Source: Halichoerus grypus
Lineage: Eukaryota > Chordata > Mammalia > Carnivora > Phocidae
NCBI RefSeq assembly: GCF_964656455.1
Contig: NC_135716.1
Location: 76,794,484 to 76,858,483 of the forward strand
Reading direction: 5' to 3'
Length of the DNA: 64,000 bases
The translations under genes were made by a program, and so were the position numbers. Within the stretch, counting starts at the first letter, position 1; the number at the start of each line of letters is the position of its first letter. Below, piece by piece: positions 47,367-59,979 of the stretch. The notes beneath the pieces were generated by a model. It ran no database searches and was not told the origin of the DNA. It worked only from the letters and a program-made list of their open reading frames with translations.

Positions 47367-47382
47367 ATATAATAGCATTTTT

Positions 47383-47856
47383 ATTGAAGTATGACATGCA
47401 GTATTATATTAGTTTCAGAAGTACAATATAATGACTCAACAATTCTATACATTACTCAGTGCTCACCTAGGTAAGTGTACTCTTAATCCCTTCCATCTAT
47501 TTCACCCATTCCCCCACCCACCTCCCCTCTGGCAATCACCAATTTATTCTCTGTGTTGAAGAGTCTGTTTTATTTTTGCTGTTTGTCTCTTTTTTTCTTT
47601 GTTTATTCATTTGTTTTGTTTCTTAAATTCTACATATGAGTGAAATCATATGGTATTTGTCTATCTCTGACTGACTTATTTTGCTTAGCATAATACTCTT
47701 AGCTCCATCCATGTCATTGCAAATGATAAGATTTCATTCTTTTTTATGGCTGAGTAATATTCCATTATAGCTATATCTTCTTTATCTTCTTTCTCTATCT
47801 TCTCCATTCATCTATGGATGGATACTTGGGTTGCTTCAATATCTTGGCTATTGTAA
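47383..47856 (-). mobile_element. L1 3' end, 5'-truncated, minus orientation
   Basis: AGTACAATATAATGACTCAA, CTCTGGCAATCACCAATTTA, CTTAGCATAATACTCTTAGC and CCATGTCATTGCAAATGATA are complements of the L1 3' UTR. The flanks ATATAATAGCATTTTT (47367-47382) and ATATAATAGAATTTTT (47857-47872) form a target-site duplication. It is from the same subfamily as 24634-24971. Confidence 0.92.
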
Positions 47857-48349
47857 ATATAATAGAATTTTTTAAAAAATAAGCAACAAATAATAAGTTA
47901 TCAGTGAGTCCTTCCTGCACAGACCTCAGCAGTTGAGATATGAAGGAAGTAGGAACACAATGGTTAGAGCTATGAGAGGTTTGGAATAGACTCCAGTTCA
48001 CTTTTCTCTTTTAACTTCTGGGAGTTGTTACTGTGACATTACAATTAGCCCCCCATAATAATGTCCTATTGGACTTCCGTCCCAGTGTTTCTGCCTCTCC
48101 TCACTACCATTCTCCTTCCCCAGGCATCTCGACAATTCATACTAAGATTTGCCAAAGATTCATTGATTCTCAAAGATTCCTTGTTAAGCAATAATGAACC
48201 AATGCCTATAATAACCAATGCTTTTACTAAACCTTAGTGAGCCTAATCCTTTTCATGTCTCACTTCATGTCTGGTGTGAAATCAGAAAAAGCTTTCCTTC
48301 AAGTCATTAATGTTTAATTTTCTCTGTTTTGTTCACATGTGTATAAAAC

Positions 48350-48600
48350 TAAAAAGATGTGTGCAAATATGTTAACTGCAGCATTGTTTATAAGGAAAAT
48401 ATAAAATTATCTTCATTGTCGAATAAGAGGATACTTGTCACTTATGGTACATTCACACAATAAAATACTATAACCATTAAAAGTTAATTTAAAATTATGT
48501 TCACTAATCTAGAAAAAATTTCCTAATATACTCTTAAGAAAAATTGTAAGCTTAAAACAATATAAAAATATAACAAAATATTACCAATGGTTTTCTCTGA
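48350..48600 (+). repeat. Old L1 ORF2/3' UTR fragment, sense
   Basis: AACTGCAGCATTGTTTATAA, TATGGTACATTCACACAATA and ACTATAACCATTAAAAG match the end of L1 ORF2 and early 3' UTR. Confidence 0.7.
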
Positions 48601-49179
48601 TTAATGAAATTACTGTTGAAATATACTTATTTTTTTAATATGAACTTTAAAATTTTACTACCATTAACTTATATTTTCACATCTTTCCAGATTAATTTTT
48701 AAAACTTTCAAGTTTATTCCATTTTCAAAAAAATATCAGGACTGTTAATGTACTTACTCCATAATAATGTTGAGACAAATTATTGGAAATTCAGATAAAC
48801 ATCTTCAGAACAAAAAGAGAAGCAACAAAGGCATGCATAATTGAAACTTACAGATAGTTTAAAACCTTTTTTCATATCTTCTCTTTTTAAGCAAACATGC
48901 AAATAAAATCAATTACCACGTTTAATCTCAGCAATTCCTCCTGTTCCCTGACAAAATTGGGGGATTACGGAGAGTGAACCAGAGCAAGAGGAATCATATA
49001 TAGCCCCAAAATAACTCACCAATTACACATTTATTGGCCTATTTATTGGGTCAAGGTTGGCTATAAGCTCTTGATAATCAACATTCATGTTAATCAAAAG
49101 AGATTGAGAGGGCCCAGTAATTTTGCTGGGGCTGTTACTGGAGTAAATTGTGAAGGAGTAAAGTGTAGACATCCATAGC

Positions 49180-49365
49180 ATTTCTTGTCACAGTATTTTC
49201 CACGCTGCATTTTACCTTCATAATTATTATCTCCCTTTAGATTGTAAACTCTTAAGAGAAGGACACATCTGTTCTTCCCACAATTAGAGTTCCGTTTCCC
49301 ACCATATGCCTAGTATGGCTACTTTGGCAGTACACTGTATTTGTTAAATGAATGAATCAATGAAT
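49180..49365 (+). repeat. L2 LINE 3' end, sense
   Basis: TTAGATTGTAAACTCTTAAG, CACCATATGCCTAGTATGG and the final TTTGTTAAATGAATGAATCA match the L2 3' terminus. Confidence 0.8.
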
Positions 49366-49369
49366 AACA

Positions 49370-50620
49370 AATGCTTGTTGCTGCTCTTCCACCCATAAAA
49401 CATATCTCAAGCATTCAGTTTCTTCTGCTTCTGATCCTGTGTTCCCTCCAGCTGGGATGGGCAGAAACCCCACCACCACCATCAAGGGTGACTATGGGCA
49501 ACTTCCTGTCCCTCTTGCTCAGCCTCAGTGACATCATCCAGGAAGAGCAATTATATCTGTCTGGGGAACTGCTTCTAGGTAAAGTAGCTGCATGAGCTCC
49601 TTGGGGGCACGTTCAGTCTTTTAATTCCTTCAACCCTTACCTACTGATTAGGGGCCCTTGCGCCCTTGGCCTGGATAAAAGTCACTTTCCTTTCTCCCCT
49701 CTCCTCCAGCTAAGAAATTCAACCAGAATGCTAGAAAAACTTATTTGCAACAAAAAAGAGAAAATAAGTTGCTTTACCAGTGTTTTAATTCAATTCCACA
49801 TATTTCTTAGTTCCAAAATTGTCTCAAATGGAAGAATTGGTCTGAAAGTATTCTTTCAGCAATTCTCCAAACTACCATTTGGAGCCTGGATAATTATTAA
49901 CACCAATCTAATAATAGGAGGACAATCTGTTTGTAGATATTTTCCTGGCAGTAGTTGTGATGGTTTTAGTCCACTTTGGATCATTAAAAAAAAATGTTTC
50001 ATCCTTTTATGTTATTATCAAGTTGCTAATTTTTTCAGTTAAAAAAAATTCAATTTCATAAATGGCAAAGACTTTGGGAAATTTTTCTTTACTGATTCTC
50101 ACAAATGAATCCAATTTTTTTCCTAATGTAAAAAATTACACATTTTCCATATTTTAGATTTTTTCCCCCAACACATTTTGAACTATTCTTTTTAGCTAAA
50201 TAGTATCAAAATAATTTTTTTCTGAGTTTAAGCATTGATAAATGCATTTTTCTATTTCCTGAAGTGTTGTTTATGAAATGAATAACATTCATAAAATTAT
50301 ACCCTAACAATAAATTATAAAAGAGTAAAATAAGTAATTTTAAACTCAGAGATTATGGTTCATCCTCATGATTAAACATAACATTCCTGACATTGTTTTT
50401 CAAGCTTTATGCCATAATACCTTCCCGATTATCTCCACTGTGAGGAGAGTGTGTAAGTTCATTAAAGCAACTATTTCTGCAGTTGGTAATTGTGATAACT
50501 GCACTCCCACTGACTTTCTCCCCTACCTTATATTGTTACAGCATCACACTCATGCACCACATAATTATAGTTGTCAAATATTTGTTATGTTTTATGCAGA
50601 ATCCAAAGTCATTTAATACC
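49370..50620. other. Intergenic sequence, no gene called
   Basis: A frame at 49371-49595 begins with a hydrophobic run but has no family match and starts in the L2 tail. Everything else is AT-rich and unassigned. Confidence 0.45.
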
Positions 50621-50629
50621 ACCTTTCAC

Positions 50630-51065
50630 TGATGACTCCCAATTTTATACCTTTAGTCCTGATGTAACCCTAAGCTTCTGCATCTAATTCAATTGCATAC
50701 CTGATATCTATACTTGATTATCTAATGGGTATTCCAAACTCAACAAGCCCCAAACCCCTAAAGATATTATCCTCCCAGACTTTCCCACATCAGTACCTAG
50801 CAGCACCTTCCACTCACTACTAAACCTAAAACCCAAGAGCTACAATAAACTCCACCTTATCATTCATTCCCCACACCCAACCTAAGCAAATCTCAAGTTA
50901 ACTCACTTTTCTTCTTCGCTGGATTACTAACAAGCTTCTATTTTTTACTCTACATTCTATTCTCCTCTCAGTAGACAAAATGATCTTTATAGAACATAAA
51001 TCAGCTTCACCCCTGCCTTGAAACCCCTCAAAATCTTCTCATTATAGTTTAAAAAAATTCCAAGT
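50630..51065 (+). repeat. L2 LINE fragment, sense, part 1
   Basis: GGTATTCCAAACTCAACAAG, CACACCCAACCTAAGCAAAT, TTCGCTGGATTACTAACAAG (decayed RT motif region) and AATCAGCTTCACCCCTGCC follow the L2 order. Confidence 0.7.
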
Positions 51066-51499
51066 TATTAATGTCAGTTTTTCATGGGCTGATTAAATAA
51101 TAACTTTACATCCCAATAGACCCAGAAGACCGGCATATAGAGGGCAAAGCACAATCTTTACTTTTGATAACACTCTTTAGAGAATGCAGCTGAGTATCGG
51201 CCAACTAGGACTGCTGACAGCTCAGCCCTGGATTAAACAGTGGCACTTCCTGATGATCATGGACTCAATGACAACAGCAGGCAGAACTCATCACATGACA
51301 CATGCCTTCTGCAGGCAAGTGTACCCCCCCACCAAAGAGAGAGCTCAGAAGGGGCATGCTCAGCTGCTTTTCCCAGTCTCACCATTCAGCAAGTGCTCTG
51401 ATCCTCTGGGGATGGAAAGAAGCTGGGAGCATTCCCTAATGGAGAGCTCCCTTCTTGGGACACAGATTTTTCCCAATACTCAACATGGCTACAAGATCA
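51066..51499. other. Segment between two L2 pieces, unassigned
   Basis: About 430 bp interrupts the L2 with no recognised identity. It holds most of a 164-codon open frame (51184-51678), but the frame extends into the L2, so it is not a gene. It may be an old insertion. Confidence 0.4.
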
Positions 51500-51690
51500 G
51501 TCCCCACCTGGCTCCTATCCTCCACCCCAGAGAATTCTTACACCAGACTTCAGCCACACTGATCTCCTCTCTTGTCCTCAAATATGTCAAGTTTTTTCTT
51601 CCCTGCTTTCATGTCTTTGCACTTGTTCTTTTTTTTTTCCTGAAGTCTGTCCCAAGCCTGAATGCTTTTCATCCTTAAAGTCTCATACCA
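51500..51690 (+). repeat. L2 LINE fragment, sense, part 2
   Basis: CAGACTTCAGCCACACTGAT, GTCTTTGCACTTGTTC and TCATCCTTAAAGTCTCATAC continue the L2 order. Confidence 0.7.
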
Positions 51691-51694
51691 AATG

Positions 51695-52816
51695 GCATGT
51701 CCTCAGAGATGACAAGCAGAACATAAAACAAAACCTTAGAAATACGCCCAAATCCATCAGAAATTATTACTATTGAAATTATTTTTTAATCTAGCAATTT
51801 GATGCTTATGTAATATAGGCATAAGCATAAAAACAGAAATGTTGAAAATAAAGAATTGGAAAAAGATGTCAAAAGATAATATAGAGATCTTAATACCAGA
51901 CAAAAGGGAATGTGAGGATAAAGCATTAAGACAGATGATGTGAGATGGTACATAGTAATAAAAAGGGACAATTAGGCTTGTAGATATAATGAAATCATGA
52001 ACTGATATGCACAAAATGGTCCTGATATAGATAGTCTCAAAACCCAATGGAACGTTATGGAAAACTGCCCAAACCATCATCATGGTAGGAGACTAACACA
52101 TCCTCATCAGAAACAGATAGACCAAGATGGAAAAACTAAGCCATGCCACATTGGCTTCAAGGCCAGGCAGTGAGACAAGCTTCAAGATACCTCACAAGAC
52201 AGTGAAGGTTGCAAAGTCAGTGAGAAAATGAGCAGCTGATTTGTGTCAGAACAGCAAGCAAAACTCTTGCTTTTGAGTAAATGGACAACAAAAAGGATTC
52301 CTAATAAAATTAAAGATGTGACTAAGGAGATTTCCATGGCAAAATGCATCTGGCTTCTATTAGCTGCTTATAATAAAATATGGAAAAAATAAAATGAGCT
52401 AAAGAAGGAAATGTTTCATTTTCAAGTGAAATTTAGAGGAAATAAATAAAGACTAGGACTTTCTGGTTTCCAAAATAAAACTGTTTTTCATCCCCAGTCT
52501 TTTGTAGTGAAATATTCTCAACATTATCAATTTCCCCAAAGATCAAATCCAAAGTGCCTCCAGTAAGAGAGTGGCCCCTGTAAGACACTTTGTAAGACTT
52601 CACAGGAATTTTTAAGCAAAACCTCATAGACTCTGTCTGGTTGACAAAAAAAAAAAAAAACCTTTATTTCCAAGTATCTTAAGACTGTACCTCATAGACT
52701 CCCCAGGTAAACTGTACAGCCTCCAAGAGTTTTAGTTTATCCCACACCACCCTGACTTTCACCTCAAAGTAGAGAAAGATCTTTCTTGAAGGGATTTATA
52801 GGTGTGGCTTTTATTC
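51695..52816. other. Intergenic sequence, no feature recognised
   Basis: This is AT-rich, with an A-run at 52646-52660. I recognise no gene or repeat. Confidence 0.45.
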
Positions 52817-52832
52817 AATGGGGTACATTTAT

Positions 52833-53028
52833 TTTTTTTTTTAAAGATTTTATTTATTTATTTGAGAGAGAGAATGAGATAGAGAGAGCATGAGAGGGGA
52901 GAGGGTCAGAGGGAGAAGCAGACTCCCCGCTGAGCAGGGAGCCCAATGTGGGACTCGATCCTGGGATTCCAGGATCATGACCTGAGCCGAAGACAGTCGC
53001 CTAACCAACTGAGCCACCCAGGCGCCCC
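52833..53028 (-). mobile_element. Can-SINE, minus orientation, well preserved
   Basis: This is the complement of a near-consensus full-length Can-SINE (TTTAAAGATTTTATTTATTT start, CCACCCAGGCGCCCC end). A perfect 16-bp target-site duplication AATGGGGTACATTTAT is at 52817-52832 and 53029-53044. It is probably one of the youngest insertions in the window. Confidence 0.97.
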
Positions 53029-53169
53029 AATGGGGTACATTTATAATTTTATACATTACAAATTTGATAATTTTTCAAAGGACTTATAATATATTGGACT
53101 AAAAAGACTAGAGACAACTCAAAATGCAAAGAGGCTTCTAGGCCTCCAGCTTCTGAAGAAAACAGGATG

Positions 53170-53685
53170 TGTGGGAAAGGGTTAATTTAGCAGGCCTGAA
53201 TTTCTCAAACACCTCATATTCCCAGGAAATACCTGTCTTCACAACTGGACTTTGGCTGACTCCTGGAAAATGAGCTCTGAGCCTGGAATTTTCTACCTAG
53301 GAGTGGTTTTGTATACCCGATGCTTTGGGGATGATGTTGGAGTCTGAGTAGCTAAAGTAGGTCCTGCAGGCACTATATGCCTACATGACTGATCTCAATA
53401 AAAACAGTGGATGTTAAAGCTCAGGTGAGCTTCCCTGGTAGTTAACACTTCATGTATGTTGTTACACATCACTGCTGGAAGAATTAAGTCTGTCCATTGA
53501 CTCCTGGGAGAGGACACCAGAAGCTTGCATCTGGTTTCTCCTGGATGTTGCCCCTTTACTGATTTTAATATATATCACTTTACTGTTATAATCCATAACC
53601 ATGAGTATAATGGCTTCTGAGTTTTGTGAGTCTTTCCAGTGAGTCATTAAGCAAAGGTGGTCTTGGGGACCTTTGATACAGTGGG
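53170..53685 (+). mobile_element. Old ERV LTR, 5' copy
   Basis: This LTR starts TGTGGGAAAGGGTTAAT and contains CCAGGAAATACCTGTCTTC, a CAATAAAAACAGTGGAT poly(A) signal region, ATTGACTCCTGGGAGAGGAC and CCATAACCATGAGTATAATG. It aligns over its length with 56817-57378 in the same orientation. The class is probably ERV1-like by its layout, and the family is not named. The end coordinate is approximate. Confidence 0.8.
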
Positions 53686-56600
53686 CATCAGAGGTGGGAT
53701 TTTCTAGAATGACCCTGACTCGCTTGAAATATGGTGAAAGCATTGTTTGGGGAAAGGCAAGATGGTAGGATGGGGGATGACAAAACTCTGATGCCTGAAT
53801 GGCTACCAAGTCACCTGTGGAATGGGGCAACTGCTGTGCTACGATGCTGTGGAGGTAAAAATTATCAGTGGAATTTAGGAAGATAGACTTGACTCCTGAG
53901 GAATTGACTCACCGAATATGAAAAGAATTGCAAAATAATGAGAAACAAACTAAATACGCAATCTTAGTTGTCTTTATCTGTAATAGCTAAAATGAAGGTA
54001 AAGGGTTGTGTTGGGGCAGATCCTGGCCCTGTGCCAAGTTCAGATTTTAAATGGTTTGAGCTATAGATTTTAGTCTCAGAGCCACTACTGAAGGGACAAT
54101 TTATGCTGGAAAAACAGACAGCACTTCTAGGATCTCTGATCACAATGAAGGTAGTCTTGGTGCTGAGGGGAGGCAAAACCAAGAAACTACTGATATTGTC
54201 AGCTTTCTGAAGAACTTCTACTAAAATGGATTGTGAGAGTGACCAACTTAGGGACAGTCTGTTTGATTTTGAATACTGCAGAATGGAGGAGCATGTTTGG
54301 GTTGATGTTTTTCTGGGTGCATCTAGGGAAGAAGATGTGGCATGCTTGCACAGTTATACAATTATCCCCCACATCACCTCCACTGCTCCAGGACCAGAGC
54401 TGCAACAGTGGGGCTAGAGGCAGGAATGGTCCTTAAGCAAGAACTTTAGCTTTAAACACTTATGCCAGAATTCCTAAGGGCTTTATGTGGTGGACTGGGC
54501 CTTCACTCTTACTGTCAAAATTAGGGTTGACAATGACTACAGCTATATTACCTAATGATCAAGATAGTCCACTAGTTCTACACCTGACCTTACCCCATGT
54601 CAGTGGGAATAGACTAAGTGGGAAGCACTTGCTAGACAAGCATTGCGGCTGGCAATCAGAACCAGCACAGAGGTGGAAACTATGTTCCTTCCAAAATTGG
54701 AAAAGTTTGGGTAAAAATCAATGACAAATGGAGAAAAAGAAAAAAGTAGTCAAGGGTAAAGTAATGTGTAAATGAACTATGAAAATATGGAAATCCAATA
54801 TTACTTTGCTGCCTCAAGAAGGGCTCAGAGGAAGGGACGATATCTCTTAGTTCAATTATAATAGATGCCTGAAAGTGTGAAGCTATATACTGCCAAGACC
54901 ACACCTGCTTTTGAACCTGACAAGGTTAAATAGAAGCCTGCAAACATGAGAGGGATTGTTCTGGGAGACATTTTGGCCGTCAGTATGATGATAAACTAGA
55001 CCAATTTTTAAATAATGATGAATGTGACTCTAGTAATATGTCAGCATCTTTTGACTCTTATTTTTCAGATTACATCTATTACAAAGGATATCATCTGGCA
55101 AGGAATTTCTGGGAACTACTCCACATTTGCTATTGGACCACATAGTGTACAGTTCTTGGCAGACTGGTCTATGTAACTATAAACCTTGATGACCAGATGC
55201 TTAGAAAAGTTCCTGGTTATAGTGGATAAAACAGAGAGACTGCATGCCTGATATGCTAAAATGTGCTGTGCACAAATACATACCAGCTTTGTTTTTGTGT
55301 ACATAAAACTATGAAACAGAATAGAAAGGATGATAGGAATTAAGCAGTAGGCATCACATGGTGGCTCTGAAATTCCCTAGGAAATAGTCCCACCCTGAGA
55401 TAAGGAAGACTGCGGTAGCCTTATGGCATACTCAGACTAAATTACATCTACCACTCACCTGATCCTAGTATGGGGGACCTAACATTTTTGGGCACACAAG
55501 TGTCTAACTGCACTCAGGCCATTAGAACATAGTGGCAACAACATGCATGGCGGAGTAAGCAACACTGGCTCACAAGATGGAAAAGGGTTTTAGAGGGACA
55601 CTGGTGCTAGGTATCCCAGGACAAATTGAATTCAATTTAAAGGAGGAGCAGCACTCAGAAGAAAAATATTTATTAACTAGAATAAGCAGATTCAGGAGTA
55701 TTCTCTCCTAGGAAGAGAGCAATGGATGAGAGTCAGCCTGGAAAGATAATAGGTTTTAGTGAAGTGGTCAGGCAGATTCAACAGACAATGCTGAACAAAG
55801 CCAGGACCCAGCATTGGGAAAGGCTTATTCCTGGCCCAACAGGGTCTCTTGACTATTTTAACACAGATGGAGTCTGAAGTAGCCATGGGACAATGGCCCT
55901 CCATCCTAGCTCCTGAGGCCCAAGGGGCACACCTATGAAAAACTTACAGACTTTAAAAATTATCAGAATTCTCTAAGGGTACTTATAATTTACCTTGATG
56001 CACTATGACTGCCTTCATCCCAAGAATAGATCAAAATAAGACATATTTGTAGTACAGTGAGCAGAATTAGGAAGTATTCTGAACACCACCTGTGTCCTTC
56101 CTGTAGAAGGGATGTGGACCCCACTATATAACAGCACACAATGGAAGCCAGTCTCAGTACAAGCCTCTGAACTAAGAGAAAAGGACTGACTTTTCCCCCA
56201 ACTGACTTGGAATCCAAAAATAACCAAATCATAGCCAAATATAATCATTCATGTCCACTATAATTTCTGGTATATGGGTAAGGGATTATAGCAAATACCT
56301 CTGTAATTCTTTCTGGTGTGTTCCTGTAATAAAATTGAATTGTACCATGACCATACTGCAGTAGAGTGTAACGCTGGCATTGTTGATAAAATTCAAGTAC
56401 CTTATGTAAATAAGTGATATGACAATACTGATACTGATGATCAAATGTGTTGGAAGATCAAGTTAAAGACCCCTGAAGATGTAATGTCAATGGAAAACTA
56501 CTTGCCTGGGGAAGTACTGGATTTAGCAAACCATCAGCTGATTTCCATGTTAAATAGTTCTGTACAAGTTTATTACAAGGTACAAATAATAGATTAAGGG

Positions 56601-56816
56601 GGAAGCAAATAAATCAGTACAAAAATATAAAAATGTATGTAATACCTTTAAAGGATGGATTAGTTGTTTCTTTAAATCTGTTTGTCCCACCCTGGCTTCT
56701 CCAAATGTTAAGCATATTCATTTATCTGTCATATAAATTTTATACTGAATGCAGATGCTCATAAAAATATGATTGGCTTGCTGAAGGAGAGCCTAGGGCA
56801 AGGACCAGGGAAGGTG
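53686..56816 (+). mobile_element. Internal region between the two LTRs, degenerate
   Basis: About 3.1 kb lies between the LTRs. No intact retroviral gene is present, and the longest frames are about 60-80 codons. I could not place gag, pro, pol or env by motif. The length is well below a full provirus, so this is either a deleted copy or a non-autonomous element. The assignment rests on the flanking LTR pair. Confidence 0.6.
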
Positions 56817-57378
56817 GCTATGCAGAAAAAGGTTAGGAGATCTGATTTGCTCAAACACTGCACATTCCCAAGAAAGGCATCATTTCAGAACTGGACCTTG
56901 GCTGGTTCCTGGGTAATGAGCTATGAGCCCCTGGAATATTCTGTCTGATATAAGGAGAATTCTGTATGCCTGAGGCTTTGGGCTGTGTTGTACCAGTTTG
57001 ATCAGAGAGTTCATGCTAATGATGTGATTTATGGTGAATGTCTGCTTTTGCTCTGAGAGTCTGGAGTCTAAGTAATTGAGGTGGTGTGTGCCTGTATGAC
57101 TGACCCCAATAAAAACCCTGGACAACAAGGCTCATTGCCTGGTTGGCAACATTTTACTTTTATTGTCACACATTATTGCTGAGAGAATTAAATCCTCTTC
57201 AATGGAAAAGGATACCTGAGCTTGTGCTGCTTTCTCCTGGACATCACCCCATGTGCCTTTTCCCTTTGCTGATTTTAATCTGTATCCTTTCACTGTAATA
57301 AGCCATAACCATAAGTAAACAAGCTTCCAATCTCTGTGAATCTTTTTAGTGAATCACCATTGTAGGACAGTGAACACA
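56817..57378 (+). mobile_element. Old ERV LTR, 3' copy
   Basis: This is the direct repeat of the 53170 LTR. Matching blocks are CAGAACTGGACCTTGGCTGG, TGACCCCAATAAAAACCCTG, GTTGGCAACATTTTACTTT, CTGATTTTAATCTGTATCC and AAGCCATAACCATAAGTAAA. It contains an insertion of about 60 bp (near 57000-57055) that the 5' copy lacks. Strong divergence between the copies indicates an ancient integration. Confidence 0.8.
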
Positions 57379-57549
57379 GTGACCGCATGGGCCATGTTCA
57401 ATAGGTGTCTGTTGGGTACTAAAAGATGTCAGTTATCCTGGCCACAGAGTAAGAAGCCACAGCCTTCCAAAGGATACATTTTAGATTTACATATATTTTA
57501 AAGTGACTATTTTGACTATCACTGAAATCATAGGGCTTTTAAGCAGCTT

Positions 57550-57690
57550 TTCCACTTGGCATGAGCATGAACTTCAGAATTAGACAAACATGGATTGAAA
57601 TCCTGACTTTGTTTGTTACTCTATGCGTGATTTTGGATGTCACTTAACTTCTCTGCAATCTATTTCCTTTTTCTGTGGAATGAGAATAAC
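57550..57690 (+). repeat. MIR SINE, sense
   Basis: GAACTTCAGAATTAGACAAA, GATTGAAATCCTGACTTTG and TTTCTGTGGAATGAGAATAA match MIR. Confidence 0.8.
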
Positions 57691-57699
57691 AATACACAT

Positions 57700-59975
57700 A
57701 TCACTATTGATACATATTTTGTCAGTTAGATATAACATTGTGTTATTTATCAAGATCCTATTCAATTTTTCTTTAGTTTTGTCCAAAACTTCCATGAAAA
57801 CAAAATATTTCTGATAAAAAAAATTGCACTAATTACTAGCACTAAAATTTATATTCATCTACTTACCATAAGGACTGTTTTAAAAAATTTACATAATTCC
57901 ACAAAGAATGTACCTATTTTCAATTCCATGAATAGAAACACTGGTGGTTGTTTTTTAATTAATGTTAGAATAAATTCTTATTGCATGAACTAGCCAATAG
58001 ATGGCAGGACTTCAGAGAAAACTGAACTTCTGCTGCCCTTGTGCAAAATAATATCTGCATATCCAAAAGATCATTAGCAAAGATACACTAGCTCCAGTTT
58101 GGAGTTTTCCATTCAAGCTTCTCTTATTTATATTTTAAATGTTATACTATCTTCTCTTAGTCTAATAATAATTTGTATTTTTGTATAATTTTAACAAAAA
58201 CATTCCATTAAGCATGAGAATATGATGATATGCTGTAGTGCTATGTTAAAAATGTTTAGTGTTTTGACACTAAAGAAGATACATAAATCATCTCAGAATA
58301 GGTGGCTCTTAGTTTAGGAAAATATATTTTTTAGGGAAAAAAATAAAGTCTCCAGGGTATAATCCGGAAAGAGATGGAGAACAAGGAAAGCTGATTTTTT
58401 GCAGCTGAATTAAATGTTAGAGAGATCAGGAGAGAGAAATTGAGTAACACAGGGACCAAGAGAAAAGGTGAATGTGTGAGGACCCCATGAGGAAGAGCTA
58501 TTTAGGCAACATGCTTCCCCCTTCTTATAACCATTTTTGAACTCTCCTGCAAAATCTTCAGGACCTGGAAGCATCTTGTCCTTTTAAAAATTATATAATG
58601 TCTCCCTCTGGACCATGCGATCTCAGGTGTTTTAACATGCTATAAGCCTGGGGCTTCATTCGGTTGCATATTTGCATAGTTTTGCAAATGTTCTGCTCCT
58701 TTTGCAGAATCTGCCCTCAAGTTTAAATCTGCAAACAGCAGCTTGAGTAGGGTTTTGTAAATTAAAATAATTTTCAGGCGCACTGGGACATTCATATCCT
58801 ATATTATCCTGGCACTCTTGGCAAGAGCTCAAAAGTAATTGTACACTACATTAATATTAAACAAGCCCTTTAAAAATCTTTCTGAAGGTGGTGATACAAT
58901 TTCAGTAGCTTCCGCCCCCAGGCATTTATAAATATCAAATTGGTTTAGTAAAGAGGCACTATTAGAAGGCTTCATCATAAACTGCACCTCTTAAAATAAT
59001 CTTTCAATATACCATGTAGAAATCCCCAAAACTATGGTGTTGAAACAGATGGCACAATTGTGCTATTTAGCAACAATGCCACTCTTGGACTGTTAATTCC
59101 AATTATAAAATCTGAATCGTGGAGGGGTAGATTATGCTACTGGTGCCGACCAGAAGTGTGTTTTCATAAGGTCACACATTTCTTGATGTTAGGTTATAAA
59201 GTAGGAGACAGGGATCTTATGACACTTATACCAGAGCACTGTCAGAATTACAGGAGCTTAGTTTTAGGACACCCTGGGCTTGCCTCAGGTAAAATCAAAG
59301 CCTCCTGTGATAGGTCTCAAGAAGTAGGCTGACAGAACCCCAAATTTACACCATCTTTCTCTTATTTGAGAGGCTTCTCTGAAATAAGAAGGCAGAATGA
59401 AATAATGAAATAATGGCAGAATGAAGCTGGAAGGTAACATATTGTTTTCTGAAACTGGACAATATAAATAACATCAAAACTTAAAAGTGCTTAAAACTAT
59501 GCAAGATTCTCCTACAAAGGAAGGGGAACAGTTTCATTAGGGACCTATTTATTATCCTGAAAAGAGAATATTAAAGAAAGAAAGTCAAAAGATACTAAAG
59601 ACTTTTCAGTATGTCATACGCTTGCTTTCCAGCCCATCAAAATAGTGTGTGTACTATTAACAAAGAAAGTTAACAAACTTTAAAAATCCTAATAATACCA
59701 CCAAATTTGCAGAAAAGAGGTCCAATGGGTTTGGTTCTTTTGGGGGTTAGCCCAAAAAGATGCAGAAAACCATCTGAAAGTACCAATGCTTCTCACTGCT
59801 TCAGTAGCTCACCACTTCCACTGCAGGCTGGGGAAAAACTGTCATGATTTGTCTTATTTTGTTTGGTTGGTTTTGGTTGGGTTTCATTTTGGTGGTAGTA
59901 GGAGGAAACAGGAAGATGTTGGCCCACCAATAATGGAGGAAAATATTAATGTAAAAAAGCAAAATTATCGCAGTC
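57700..59975. other. Intergenic sequence, no feature recognised
   Basis: AT-rich unique-looking DNA. The 90-codon frame at 59060-59332 has no recognisable features. Confidence 0.5.
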
Positions 59976-59979
59976 ATTT

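Noticed and set aside
49371..49595. 74-codon frame with a signal-peptide-like hydrophobic start
   Set aside because: It begins in the L2 3' tail and has no continuation, splice site or homology that I can recognise.
51184..51678. 164-codon open frame, the longest on the + strand
   Set aside because: It crosses into recognisable L2 sequence, shows no domain, and the C-terminal part is decayed L2 rather than a protein family.
343..53028. Repeated near-identical units of about 200 bp across the window
   Set aside because: They are dispersed SINEs in both orientations, each with its own target-site duplication. They are not a CRISPR array or satellite.
54226..54436. Overlapping 63- and 67-codon frames inside the LTR-bounded element
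   Set aside because: Neither matches a retroviral protein motif that I can recognise, and both are short and interrupted.
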